From positions 459,756,072 to 459,820,071 of the forward strand of contig NC_081406.1 in the NCBI RefSeq assembly GCF_030272615.1: a stretch of DNA of 64,000 nucleotides, in the 5' to 3' direction. Position 1 is the first letter of the stretch. The number at the start of each line of letters is the position of its first letter. The notes under the pieces are model-generated. The model had not been told where the DNA came from. It saw only the letters and a program-made list of their open reading frames with translations, and did no database searches. The DNA comes from Cryptomeria japonica (lineage: Eukaryota > Streptophyta > Pinopsida > Cupressales > Cupressaceae). Position numbers and translations under genes: made by a program. Positions 22,175 to 34,979 of the stretch are shown here, in pieces.

Positions 22175-23234
22175 TGTAGGTCCCAAAGACAACTGAGAGA
22201 GGGGGGGGGGGGGTGAATCAGTTGTCTAATAAATTCAAACCAAAAACTTATTAACCAACTTAATGCTTAATACCAGTAAATCAGTTAAGTATGCCGGTAG
22301 ACAGTGTTAATAGTAAATTGCTATACCGGTAAGAATTAATGCATGAAACATAAGCACAAAGTCATCCACACCACATAACACCAATATTTCTACGTGGAAA
22401 CCCTATAAGGGAAAAACCATGGTGGGAAACCTTACCCACAATCAGATGATACTACTGCAGATAGTAAGTGTACAAGAGGGGCCTGCACATGCAGAGGGGC
22501 CAATAGCCTAGAGCTCACTGCTCAATCGCAAATGGGAGTCACACTGACTACAGTTGGATGGTTAAATCCAATAAGAATGTACTGCACAAAATTGCATCTT
22601 CATATGCTGGATTCAGTGCCAGTGTAATGCTGATATGCTTCAACAAAAACCTAACTTCACCTTCAAATGATGTCTTCATGTATAGCTCTGCTTAATCTCG
22701 CATATACCTTCTCACAATTCTTTTTGCATTCCACACTTGATCTTACGAATAAGATCTTATATTTATACCATACCCTAAGACCAATTTTAGTAGGTCGGCT
22801 CTACAAGATATTACAATAAAAGCATTTTACAAATAATATAATATCGGATGTAATAACCGATTAAACATGTCGGCTTAATGCATTTACAACAATAATAAAT
22901 CATCTCCATAACGTGCCATGCTGATCTAGAAAAGATAAACTTGCCAGTGTAACCCTAGATAACCCGGACCTATTTGCCAGTAAAAGCAAATATGCAAATC
23001 AGAATATACCAATGATTATTACTTCAAAATAAAGTGTCCACATGATTTCTTCGACATTACCAAGTGTCTTCCATGTCATTCCAGGTATCGGTGAACATTA
23101 TATCCTGCCGGTTAATCATATACCGGTAACTGTTGCACAGTTTACTGTTTGCCGGTGAATGTTGCTGGATCTCCAAAGTAGGTGTATTTAGTAGGTGTTG
23201 ACATCAATGACAAAACCATACAAAAATACCAATA
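22175..23234 (-). repeat. Copia-D 5' LTR with promoter
   Basis: Begins TGTAGGTCCC at 22,175 and ends ACCAATA at 23,234; the 3' LTR ends ACCAACA, so one C-to-T change has altered the terminal CA on this copy. The primer site lies directly beside it at 22,161-22,172. It contains the reverse-complemented 'ttttccc' signature near 22,391-22,431 and a G-run at 22,198. Confidence 0.9.
22739..22767 (-). promoter_or_regulatory. TATA box and adjacent hairpin in copia-D 5' LTR
   Basis: On the minus strand TATAAAT occurs at 22,767-22,761. It is followed within 5 bp by a perfect inverted repeat (GATCTTA, 4-base loop, TAAGATC) at 22,756-22,739, just before the expected transcript start. The same arrangement is kept in the 3' LTR (17,175-17,203). 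Confidence 0.5.
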
Positions 23235-26200
23235 TAATCTTGGTTAGTTTATCATAATATAATGATTAGAGTCAAATGTGTTGATTTAGTGCATATCTAT
23301 TAATGTGGTTTTCACACCAGTTGTATGCAAGTTGTTTAGTGTTCCTATTTCGAGTTATTATATCGGGCTAACGCTTTCATTAAGTTTATATATGTATGCA
23401 TGTATGACTCTTGGTTGCAGGAGATTTTAGGTACAACGCCCCATGAGTGCGAGGTTCATTTTCACCTCAATTTGCAGGTTTGAGTGTACCTATTTAATCC
23501 TTAGAGTTGGATTAGGTGGTCATAAGACCCTAGTTGACCATAGTCATGCTCAAGTGAGCATCGTCAGTCATCGTCGGTATTCCCTTTTGTTTGGGTTTGA
23601 GAGTCATCTGTCTGATTGACCTTCTTGGTTAGCATGTATGGTGTGTATGGTTAAATTGAGTAATTTAGTCCCTAGTATTTAATTTGATTAAATATGTGTT
23701 TGTGCATTAAAGATTAATGGACTGAATTAAATAGAATTTCTTTATGTGATTTATCGTTAATTTGAATTGCTTGATTTAAATTGGGAGCAAGTTCAATTAA
23801 ATGGTTAAATTTAAATATTAAATGTATTATGTTTATTCCTAAGAAAAGAAAGATTTAATTTTAATTGAAATAGAATTAATTTTATCTTCTTGGCATTTTC
23901 GAAATAGAAAGGTTAAATTGAATTAATTGAGAGAATCAATTTTGAATTGAAAAGCAACTTAATTTATTGATATAGTTGGAAAATAAAGATTTTTGTGATT
24001 TATTTTAAATAAAAATTTTAAATCCAAAAATGGGATTTTTGGTCAAACTTTTCCATATAACCTAGACTTTTTGGAAAATATGGGGGATTGAATATTTTTG
24101 GAGAAAAAAATATTTTTTTGGAAAATATCTTGGATGAAAGATTTGGGGATTTTGGAAGGAGAAGGATTCCTTGAGCTGCAGGTTGGGGCTCTTCATCAGA
24201 TCCTTTCCAGGAATGCTTATTGAGGTAGGAATTTTGGTTATCAATTAGTTATTGTTTAAATTTTTTAAAAATGGGCATTGAATGTTCTTCATGCTATTTG
24301 GTTTTAATTTCTCCATTGATTGCCTCAAGGTTATGAATCATTGTGGAATTAGTTGATATTGGTTAAGATTGGCTGATTGCTTGTTTCTTGTATGAAAACT
24401 GAGCTTCCTTATGCCCAAAAGATTATTTATTTGGTTGGTTATTCCAACAAATCCTTCCAATTTTGGAAACCTCTTCTTACTGGAAATTTTCATTTTAAGT
24501 CTCAAAATGAGACTGTTTAAAAAAATGAGGGTTTGTCTTTTGGAAAACTTTGTATAAAAAAAATAAAAATGGGGGTTGCATGCTCCCATTGGGAAGTAGT
24601 GCTTTCCCAAGGGAAGCGTGAGCTCCCAAGGGGGGGGCACACATGGGGGTCCATGTGGGTACCCTCCCCCATATTTTTTGTATTCTTGCAAATTAAAATG
24701 TTTTTTTATAATATTTTTTTTTATTATTTAAAAAAAATATATATTTATATAATATTTTCAGTAAAAAGAAATGTTTTTTTTAATATATTTTTTTATATAA
24801 ATAAATATATATATATATATATATAATTTATTATTATTAATATGTTTTTTAAATTAAGTTTTAATAAAGCTTAAATATGACAATTAATTAATAAATTATG
24901 ATTAGTTGTAATTAATTAATTGTATGAGAGGCAATATACATTAATTAATTTTCAAAATTGTATTTTATTATTAATGCATATTTTTGTAATTAAATACTTA
25001 ATTTGTTAATTCTACTATTAATTATTAATTTGTTATATTTAATTAATCGTGGATTAATAAATATATTCATTAATTAATAGTTAATTTTAGTAATTTTCTT
25101 TATATACTCAAGCAAACAATCTGTTAATCTGGGAATGGATTTTCTTTATTTGGCTTCCTTAAATATGTATATTTCCTTGATCTGTATAGTATAAATTGGT
25201 TCTGGAAAAGACAAATTTGTAGGATTTATTTTGAACTAGTATGTCAATGATGTTTTAATTGAAGATTAAATTGGTTAATGGTTGTCTGATTATATTCATG
25301 TGAACTTGGTTTAAGAACTCATTATGGCTTATTATGTGTGTTTGATGCAATGAACCTTAGAGAGTTAGAAAACCAAGAACAACCTATACCTAGAGGAGGT
25401 AGATAACTGCAATCTGTCTTAGATCATTTAGAAAACTTGATCGACATTTAATGTCTAAATTAATTTGGAGAAAGATTGTATCCTCTGGTTATTGCCTATG
25501 CGAGTTTAATTTCTGTATTTGCTTTTGCTTCAGTAATGGCAAGCCTTGCTTTGACTGATTGGACCCTGTCGTATGGTTGATTTCGATACCTATTTCAGTC
25601 CTTGGTCTCGAGTTTGACTATAGTTTTGTGGTGGCGTCGTATTTGGTCATATCCCTTTTGTGAGTGCCTCTTTTGAGTCGTGATTGACCAAACGGATGTT
25701 CCCTCCTTTTTGAACTCTGTTCGTTTGACCATGTGTATTCCTTGGTTTCTAAGGTCACTTGAGTATAGTCTTGTGGTGTATCGGAAGTGGCTTTCGATCG
25801 GGGGCTGCACCCAAAGTGGTTGCTGGGTAACCCGTTGAAAGTGAGTCTAATAAGTGATAACCTAATAGTAGATTAGAATGTAATCTCTAAGTAAGATAAT
25901 TGTGCCTCACACATGAGACGAGTGCTAACACAGACTCGACATGCTGTGAGAAGGCCTGAAATGGCATACCATCATCCTTGTCTTCACGAAAGGATGTGTG
26001 GGTCCACATGAGGCTTGGATGGGCCGAAGGTTCGGATTAGGTTGCCAAGGTAACCTAGTGTATGGGGCCGAAACCTATGAAGACCTACCAGGGTAGCCAT
26101 ACTAGGTTGTGTGATGACACTTATCTCTACGTTTGCTAGTGTGTGTTGATGTATGGTCTTGATAGGAGCACTTTTGTGGAGTCGTCCTGTTCCTTATGCC

Positions 26201-27120
26201 CTTGTGAGTACCTAGTTTCATGCTAGACCTTGGGTGGTGATGACTCAGTTTTGTGGATGCTCTTATGGACCTTGTATTAGCTTCGATTATGTTCACCTGG
26301 ATCCTTTCCTTTTCAGGGATTGTTTATGTATTTATTGACCGATGTGGTCATTTGTATATTGATTATGTTTTGCCTTGATGGCAGGATTGTAAATTATGAG
26401 AACCTCATGTATTCGTAACTTTATTAATTATCAGAGGGGTCTTGCAGTTGAGCAGACCCAGAGATGTAGCCCTTTAGGGGTGAACTCTGAGATCATCTTG
26501 GTGTTATGTGATGCTTTTGCCCTTATGTTTCATGTTTAGTGTTATCATGTATGAATAGCTTATGTCAGAATGCATAAGTGGATAAGATGGAATTAACTTT
26601 AAATGCTTATATGTAGTCCTTTCTTGAATGCTGTAAATTGGAATATGAAAGAATGTAGCTTAGGATAATGGATTATATTCAATCGTTATTAAGGAAATTA
26701 AGTGTGCATGAAAGATCTCATATGTTTATGATGAAAATTCTAGTGTGTTAGAATATTATATGCATGGCTTATATTTTAATGAAAAGCTTGAATGTAAGGT
26801 ATGAATGAATCATAATGGATAAACATTAGCATGTGATTTATATTTTCATCTATCTGAAAGAAATTATCCTTGCTTAGGAATTCTCTCGTTATAAGATAAT
26901 CAGCTTATTGGATTAATTATGGGAGTTAAGTTAATTGCATAATTAAGTAATCATGTTGGGAAACTCTTTAGGTGGTAGTTGATGTCTTCCGCTATGTAAT
27001 CTAAATCTTTGATATCTTGTTGTATCTTAATGTTGTGTAACTTTAAAAAAAAAAATTTATTGCACTCTATTCTTGTGTTATGGCTTTATCCCTTCAGGGT
27101 TTCCTGGCAGGGAATTACAT

Positions 27121-27134
27121 TTGGTATCAGAGCC
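27121..27134 (+). other. LARD primer binding site
   Basis: TTGGTATCAGAGCC immediately after the LTR end ATTACA, an initiator-Met tRNA primer site. A following CATG extends the match typical of these elements. Confidence 0.9.
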
Positions 27135-30100
27135 CATGTTACAAACACCAGGATCTCTGGTTTCATTGTGCCCTTAGTTGTTGTGAGGTGTATCGACCTT
27201 ACGTGCATGCTTGTCCTCCCTTGTGTATGTGAGTGATTGAGCAGACCTTAACTTGTGTGTAACATGTATGTTCACACCTTGTTCTCACCTTCTGGATGTT
27301 GGTGTTTTGAATGATTATATGTGCTTATTGATGTCTTGGTCTATGATTACTCATATTCTGAAAGAGAGTCGTATGTACCTTCCTTATTGATTGTTGTTCT
27401 CTTTAGACTAATCCATTTGGGTTGGTTCGTGCTTGTCTTGAATCTGAAAGTGTGAACTGTGCTTGTTTAAGAGTATGATCTAGCTTAGTGTTGTCCACTT
27501 GAAGGACTTGTATGGTAGATATTGAATTTTTATTTCGGAGCAAATTGAATGGTTATAACCCTTCCTCCTCTCTCTCCCTCTTTCTGAAAATTAAAATATT
27601 TGGGGTATGTGTAATTATCTTAGATTTGAGTTTTCCTTTTTGCAAAAGAAAGATTGTGACTTCTTGAACCCTTATGTGAACCCTATGATGCTTATGTGTT
27701 TAGATAATAAAAGGGCTTTGGGTTGAAAGTTAATATTGGTTGTTGGGAGAAAATTGTATGTTTACATTAAAGAATTCTCCATGTGTAATGTAGGAGTAAC
27801 ATAATTAAATTCTATCTTATGTAATGTGCATTAATATGCGGATAGTTGTTATGGGAAACTGCTTTGTTTGTAAAAAAAGGTATTAAAGGGAACATGTTAT
27901 AGTAGCTTCGAGAATATATTAATGTTTTCTGCAAAAGATTGTTTTATGTGTTGCATTAAACTAGTTGAACCTAGGATCTATTTTAGCAATGCTCCATTGA
28001 ACTTGCTTTTGGATATATGTAATTACCTTATTATGTTTAGGAAGTGCGAATGGCAAGCTTGTTTGATTTGCATGCACTAATATGTATTATTTTGGTGATA
28101 GCTCCTCGCTTACCTTTTGATCGTAATTTGATTTTCAATGATAGGTTGCAAATTATGACATGTGTCTGTATTGTATTATAGTAGTGAGTGTTCTCAAGAG
28201 ACCTTGCATCATCGATAAGATTACCTGTTTTAATCTCTGTTGTTTGGAAAACTAGAATATTTTGTTGCAACCATAATAATTGGAAATGTCTTGTTAGTTC
28301 GATTGATACTCTTCTAAAATGGTAACGAAATGAAAACTATGCAATTAAAATGATAGGCTTATAGTGAGCAATTTTATATTGTAGTGTGACCTTGTTGATC
28401 TTGTGTCTTTGTAGGAAATAGTTTGATTATCAAACTCTCTTTCCCTTCTCTTTGCCTAGATTATAAGATTTTTTAGAAATGGTATTAAAGAATGCATTGA
28501 TTTAAATAGAATGTTTATAATGCATGTGAAATTGTACTATTGCATTTTGGCTTCATATTGAAAGATGGAAGTCCTTTTTGGAAAAGAATTTGCATAGTTA
28601 GTAATGTGGTTTTGAATGCTTAGTGAGATTTGAGAAATATATAGGAATGATGTTATTTCCTTATGTAATTGTGAATTGTTAATAATTTCAGTACTTGTTT
28701 CTAGAATAAGCTTGATTCAGTTATTCATGTGGGGAGCATAATTAAAATCTTCCTTGAATAGATGTTAGCATACTGAAAAGTACTCCTTGTAAATGTGACT
28801 AAACCAGTACTGGTGTACTCATGTGTATTGTAAGAAACCAATACTTATTATATGTGCCCATGGATTGGTGAAGTAGTCAACCATGGAGGATATGTTGCTT
28901 ATGAGTATGGGAAACCATACTTGTTTATGTGATGTTGCTTATTTGTTTCCCTACTGAGTACCAAACCTTGGGTTGTGGGTAACTCAGTATGTTACGGAGT
29001 AGTATTAGAAGTCACCATTCCTTGAATAGTATGGATTGGCGTACAAGTAATATCAGCGCGAAGTGACTTTAGCTTCTCTATTTCGAGGAATGATATAGTT
29101 ATACTATAAAACTGTATCAAAGGTGTACTCAATACTTTCCCTTTTGATGAATCTATTTATAGGTTTATGTGTGGCAGCCTATTCCTTTCCTTTATTTGAG
29201 CATTTTGGTGGCATTTCTTGAGCATACTGATGCTGTATTTTGGAGGATCCTTTGCCTTGTCTTCATGAAAGGTAGGTTTATCCACATGAGCTGCCAGTTA
29301 GTATGTGTTGGTGGGCATGTGGGTGGACCTTAGATAGGTATACCTCTAACTTACGATGAGTATCCTATTAGATACATCGCTATGCGGGGTGTGACCCGCG
29401 CGTGCTTTTTTTTCCGCAAGGTACACTACCATGTGGGATACATCCATTGCTTGTCTTCTCCGCTTGGGGTATTGCCATGCCGCATGACGACGTGATGTGG
29501 GGTGATGTCGAGCTGCACATCGCCATGCCATGTGGGTAGTGTGACTATATTGCACCACATGAAGAGCTACTACAATAGCTAGACGATTGTTCGTTCCTTC
29601 CTCGTTGGTGGCTAGACGCTAGTCACATAGTGGTGTTATGTGCAGTTGTGATATTCTTTATATTTCTTTGGGGACCAACAATTTATTTTACTTTGACTTT
29701 GAAGGTTTAGCCATGATCTTGTGATCTTTTGCACTTTTGATTTGGTGTTGCAATTCCGGATTATTTTATTGCCTTACTATTGGGATTGATGATTTATTAT
29801 CTTTAATCATCTGTACTTTTGTGGCTAAACTGGTTTATCCTTATTGTTTTCGTATGCTAGTCTTGTGTTGAAATGTGAAATTCCTCTCCAAGGACGTATG
29901 ATACAAACTTGGTAGAGTGTGTACGAGGAAGTGGAAATAAGGAAACTTGAGGATGGGGTTATGTGAGGCTGTGATGCAGCTAGGATCCACTGCCTACCTA
30001 TGTATGGTGACTATCTCTTGGAGGCTAACCACCTTACTCAACAAGGGATGTTCATGAAGATCTTGTATGGAAGGTAGCACTGCTATGGTGTGCCTAACAC

Positions 30101-30802
30101 CATTGAGCCTTTGAGTGAGATATTGGATATTTATGATCATATTGTTGTTTTGAGATCAGGCATAGAGATGTTGATCATGCATGTTATCTTTGACTGAGCA
30201 TTAGACTTGATCACATGTGGCCTTTTGAGTTGTGCATTCCAGTTATGTGGATGGTTATTATGTGTATCAAGGAGTAAATTGTGTTAACTTGTCACTATGT
30301 TATGGGACATAGTCATTGGAAGGCTTTCTTATGCCTGGCAAGTGTAAACAATTGAGTTATTTATGTTGCTCTTATTTCATGAAAGTTTAACTTGGTTGTA
30401 GAAATTGAATTTTGAAGCTAGTTTTGCGATAAAGTTTTATTAAAATGATGGATTGGTAAAAGAAATTGATCATGATGGCATGTTTTCTTGTCATGATTGA
30501 TAGATGAGTATGGTAATTGTTATCTACCTTTTTGTAATGCATTAATTTGCTGTAATGAAAGGGAGAAGATTCTTATTTCTCTGCTATGATTGTGGATAAT
30601 TCCTAGAATGTTATAAGAAATGTATGGATTTAGATGTATCTTGCCAATGAGTAATGGCATTCGTAAAGGATTTAGCAATAATATTTCATTTATTTATGGA
30701 AAGATTCCTATGTGCAATTTGATATTTGTTGAATGAGTTTCAGGGCTTATGCATGCGACATGTTATCCATCTAGCCTTACGACTTCCAGGAGTAAGTCAG
30801 AA
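27135..30802 (+). other. LARD internal region, non-coding
   Basis: I find no retroelement domain on either strand; the longest frames are 70-77 residues and do not look coding. Near 29,380-29,540 a GC-richer block contains repeated 'catgccgcatg' and 'catgccatgtggg' words. A parental autonomous element must supply all proteins if this family moves. Confidence 0.75.
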
Positions 30803-30817
30803 CCTAGGGGGGGAGAA
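30803..30817 (+). other. LARD polypurine tract
   Basis: Purine-rich 'cctaggggggagaa' directly before TGTAATACCC, the expected priming site for plus-strand DNA synthesis. Confidence 0.8.
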
Positions 30818-33800
30818 TGTAATACCCATGCCCTAATCAATTTATAATCTCAGTTTAATCTTGGGTAGTTTATCATAATATAATGATTATAGTCAAATGT
30901 GTTGATTTAGTGCATATCTGTTAATGTGGTTTTTGCACTAGTTGTATGCAAGTTGTTTAGTGTTCCTATTTTGTGTTATTATATAGGGCTAAAGCTTTCA
31001 TTAAGTTTATATATGTATGCATGTATGACTCTTGGTTGCAGGAGATTTCAGGTACAACACCGCATGAGTGCGAGGTTCGTCTTCACCTCAATTTGTAGGT
31101 TTGAGTGTACCTCTTTAATCCTTAGAGTTGGATTAGGTGGTCGTAAGACCCTAGTTGAACATAGTTGTGCTCAAGTGAGCATCGTTAGTCATCGTCGATA
31201 TTCCCTTTTGTTTGGGTTTGCGAGTCATCTGTGTTGTTGACCTTCTTGGTTTGGGTGTTTGGTGTGTATGGTTAAATTGAGTAATTTAGTCCCTAGTATT
31301 TAATTTGAGTAAATATGTGTTTGTGCATTAAAGATTAATGGACTAAATTAAATAGGATTTCTTTAGGTGATTTATCGTTAATTTGAATTGCTCGATTTAC
31401 ATTGGGAGCAAGTTCAATTAAATGGTTAAATTTAAATATTAAATGTATTATGTTTATGCCTAAGAAAATAAAGATTTAATTTTAATTGAAATAGAATTAA
31501 TTTTATCTTCTTGGCATTTTGGAAATAGAAAGGTTAAATTGAATTAATTGAGAAAATCAATTTTGAATTGAAAAGCAATTTAATTTATTGATATAGTTGG
31601 AAAATAAAGATTTTTGTGATTTATTTTAAATAAAAATTTTAAATCCAAAAATGGGATTTTTGGTCAAACTTTTCCATATAACCTAGACTTTTGGAAAATA
31701 TGGGGGATTGAATTTTTTTTGGAGAAAAAAATATTTTTTTTGGAAAATATCTTGGATGAAAGATTTGGAGATTTTGGAAGGAGAAGGATTCCTTGAGCTG
31801 CAGGTTGGGGCTCTTCATCAGATCCTTTCCAGGAATGCTTATTAAGGTAGGAATTCTGGTTATCAATTAGTTATTGTTTAAATTTAAAAAATATGGGCAT
31901 TGGATGTTCTTCATGCTATTTGGTTTTAATTTCTCCATTGATTTCCTCAAGGTTATGAATCATTGTGGAATTAGTTGATATTGGTTAAGATTGGCTGATT
32001 GCTTGTTTATTGTATGAAAAATGAGCTTCGTTATGCCCAAAAGATTATTTATTTGGTTGGTTAATCCAACAAATCCTTCCAATTTTGGAAACCTCTTCTT
32101 GCTGGAAATTTTCATTTTAAGTCTCACAATGAGATTGTTTAAAAAAATGAGGGTTTGTCTTTTGGAAAACTTAAGAAAAAAACAAAACAAAAAAAACCCA
32201 TGTTGCTGGGAATTGGTTTCAAGTCACTGTGAGACTGTTTATTTATTTATTTTTACTGTGTTTAGATAGTAATTTATTTTAAAAAATAAAATAAAATAAA
32301 TTTTATATTGGGTAAACCCCCCCACCTCGTGGAAAGGGGGTGCTGCATGTCCCTTTGGGGACAACAACACTTCCCATGGGGGCTGCATGCTCCCTTTGGG
32401 AACAACAACGCTCCCATGGGGGCTGCATGCTCCCATTGGGAAGCAGCGCTTTCCCAAGGGAAGCGTGAGCTGCCAAGTGGGGGCCCACGTGGGGGTCCAC
32501 GTGGGTACCCTCCCCTATATTTTTTGTATTCTTGCAAATTAAAATGTTTCTTTTTAATATTTTTTTTAATTATTTAAAAAAATATATATTTATATAATAT
32601 TTTCATTAAAAAGATTTTTTTTTTTTAGTATTATTTTTTATATAAATAAAAATATATATATATAATAATAATTTATTATTATTAATATGTTTTATAAATT
32701 AAGTTTTAATAAAGCTTAAATATAGCAATTAATTAATAAATTACGATTAGTTGTAATTAATTAATTGTATGAGAGGCAATATACATTAATTAATTTTCAA
32801 AATTATATTTTATTATTAATGCATATTTTTGTAATTAAATACTTAATTTGTTAATTCTGCTATTAATTATTAATTTGTTATATTTAATTAATCATGGATT
32901 AATAAATATATTCATTAATTAATAGTTAATTTTAGTAATTTTCTTTATATGCTCAAGGAAACAATCTGTTAATCTGGGAATGGATTTTCTTTATTTGGCT
33001 TCCTTAAATATGTATATTTCCTTGATCTATATAGAATAAATTGGTTCTAGAAAAGACAAATTTGTAGGATTTATTTTGAACTAGTATGTCAATGATGTTT
33101 TAATTGAAGATTAAATATCTTATTTAAATGGTTAATGGTTGTCTGATTATATTTATGTGAACTTGGTTTAAGAACTCATTATGGCTTATTATGTGTGTTC
33201 GATGCAATGAACCTTAGAGAGTTAGAAAACCAAGAACCTATACCTAGAGGAGGTTGATAACTGTAATCCTGTCTTAAATCATTTAGAAAACTTGATCAAC
33301 ATTTAATGTCTAAATTAATTTGGAGAAAGATTGTATCCTCTGGTTATTGCCTATGTGAGTTTAATTTATGTATTCGCTTTTGCTTCAGTAATGGCATTCA
33401 TTGCTTTGTTTGATTGGACCCTATCGTATGGTTGATTTGGGTACCTGTTTCAGTCCTCAGTCTTGAGTTTGACTATAGTTTTGTGGTGGGGTCATATTTA
33501 GTCATATCCCTTTTGTGAGTGCCTCTTTTGAGTCGTGATTGACCAAATGGATGTTCCCTCCTTTTTGAACTCCATTCATCTGACCATGTGTATTCCTTGG
33601 TTTCTAAGGTCGCTTGAGTATAATCTTGTGTTGTATGGGAAGTGGCTTTCGATTGGGGGCCGCGCCCAAAGTGGTTGTTGGCTAACCCATCAAAAGTGAG
33701 TCTAATAAGTGATAATCTAACAGTAGATTAGAATGTAATCTCTAAGTAAGATAATTGTGCCTCACACATGAGATGAGTGCTAACATAGACTTGACATGTT

Positions 33801-34974
33801 GTGAGAAGACCTGAAATGGCAAACCATCAGCCTTGTCTTCATGAAAGGATGTGTGGGTGCACATGAGGCTTGTATGGGCCGGAGGTTCGGATTAGGTTGC
33901 CAGGGTAACCTAGTGTATGGGGCCAAAACCTATGAAGACCTACCAGGGTAGCCATACCAGGTTGTGTGATGACACTTGTGTCTACCTTCGCTAGTGTGTG
34001 TTGATGTATGGTCTTGATAGGAGCACTTTTGTGGACTTGTCCTGTTGCTTACGCCCTTGTGAGTACATGGTTTCATGTTAGACATTGGGTGGTGATGAAT
34101 CAGTTTTGTGGATGCTCTTATGGACCTTGTATTAGCTTCGATTATGTTCAGTTGGATCCTTTCCTTTTCAGGGATTGTTTATGTATTTATTGACCGATGT
34201 GGTTGTTTGTATATTGATTATGTTTCGCCTTGATGGCAGGATTGTAAATTATGAGAACCTCATGTATTCATAACTTTATTAATTATCAGAGGGGTCTTGC
34301 AGTTGAGCAGACCCGGAGATGTAGCCCTTTAGGGGTGAACTCTGAGATCATCTTGTTGTTATGTGATTTTTTTGTCCTTATGTTTCATGTTTAGTGTTAT
34401 CATGTATGAATAGCTTATGTTAGAATGCATAAGTGGATAAGATGGAATTAACTTTAAATGCTTATATGCAGTCCTTTCTTGAATGTAGTAAATTGGAATA
34501 TGAAAGAATGTAGCTTAGGATAATGGATTATATTCAATCATTATTAAGGAAATTAAGTGTGCATGAAAGATCTCATATGTTTATGATGAAAATTCTAGTG
34601 TGTTTGAATATTAGATGCATGGCTTATATTTTAATGAAAAGCTTGAATGTAAGGTATGAATGAATCATAATGGATAAACATTAGCATGTGATTTATATTT
34701 TCATCTATCTAAAAGAAACTATCCTTGTTTAGGAATTCTCTCGTTATAAGATAATCAACTCATTGGATTAATTGTGTGAGTTAAGTTAATTGTATAATTA
34801 TGTAATCACGTTGGGAAAGTCTTTAGGTGGTAGTTGATGTCTTCTGCTATGTAATCTGAATCTTTGATATCTTGTTGTATCTTAATGTTGTGTAACTTAA
34901 AAAAGAAAAAATTATTGCACTCTATTCTTGTGTTATGGCTTTATCCCTTCGGGGTTTCCTAGTGGGGCATTACA
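30818..34974 (+). repeat. LARD 3' LTR (4,157 bp)
   Basis: TGTAATACCC...GGGGCATTACA, followed by the target duplication ACAAG. Close match to the 5' LTR throughout, except for an added stretch at about 32,180-32,420. That stretch includes a 40-bp minisatellite present in three copies here but one in the 5' LTR. Frames at 31,639-32,577 reflect this GC-rich block and are not genes. Confidence 0.9.
32341..32460. repeat. 40-bp minisatellite in the LARD 3' LTR
   Basis: Three units of exactly 40 bp beginning 'gctgcatg' at 32,342, 32,382 and 32,422, each with 'tccc.ttggg' and 'ccca.ggg' palindromic words. The 5' LTR has a single copy near 24,575. Confidence 0.85.
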
Positions 34975-34979
34975 ACAAG

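Larger units (their letters stand above)
16609..23234 (-). mobile_element. Copia-D, complete Ty1/copia element nested in the LARD LTR
   Basis: LTRs lie at 16,609-17,670 and 22,175-23,234, with TAATC duplicated on both sides (16,604-16,608; 23,235-23,239). On the minus strand the order is 5' LTR, primer site (22,161-22,172 as 'gctctgatacca'), gag, protease, integrase, RT, RNase H, purine tract, 3' LTR. The two LTRs are close copies by eye, with scattered, mostly transition differences, so the insertion is fairly recent compared with copia-A to -C. The polyprotein frame is broken by stops and deletions, so this copy is not autonomous now. Confidence 0.93.
16566..27119 (+). repeat. LARD 5' LTR, split by nested copia-D
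   Basis: Segments 16,566-16,608 and 23,235-27,119 together form the LTR (about 3.9 kb). The five bases TAATC occur on both sides of the insert. The LTR matches the 3' LTR (30,818-34,974) closely along its length by eye. It lacks about 230 bp of the 3' LTR, mainly a poly-A/T-rich stretch and two units of a 40-bp repeat near 32,180-32,420. Short open frames inside are not genes. Confidence 0.88.
16566..34974 (+). mobile_element. LARD-like non-autonomous LTR retrotransposon with nested copia
   Basis: A complete element. Two ~4-kb LTRs begin TGTAGTACCC / TGTAATACCC and end ATTACA. The target duplication ACAAG is exact (16,561-16,565 and 34,975-34,979). A primer site TTGGTATCAGAGCCC follows the first LTR, and a purine tract 'ctaggggggagaa' precedes the second. 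The 3.7-kb interior (27,120-30,817) has no recognisable gag or pol and only short chance frames. Large LTRs plus a large non-coding interior fit the large retrotransposon derivative (LARD) class. The TGTAATACCC termini resemble plant Ty3/gypsy elements, so a gypsy parent is likely (inference). A 6.6-kb copia element sits in the 5' LTR. Confidence 0.88.

Noticed and set aside
29346-29558. 70-residue Arg/His-rich minus frame in LARD interior
   Set aside because: Comes from repeated CATG/CCGC words; no family match and no coding context.
32341-32460. Possible CRISPR-like array
   Set aside because: Period is constant but there are no unique spacers; the organism is a plant and the units are a minisatellite.
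32239-32577. Several Gly/Pro-rich frames on both strands
   Set aside because: All arise from the GC-rich 40-bp minisatellite of the LARD LTR.
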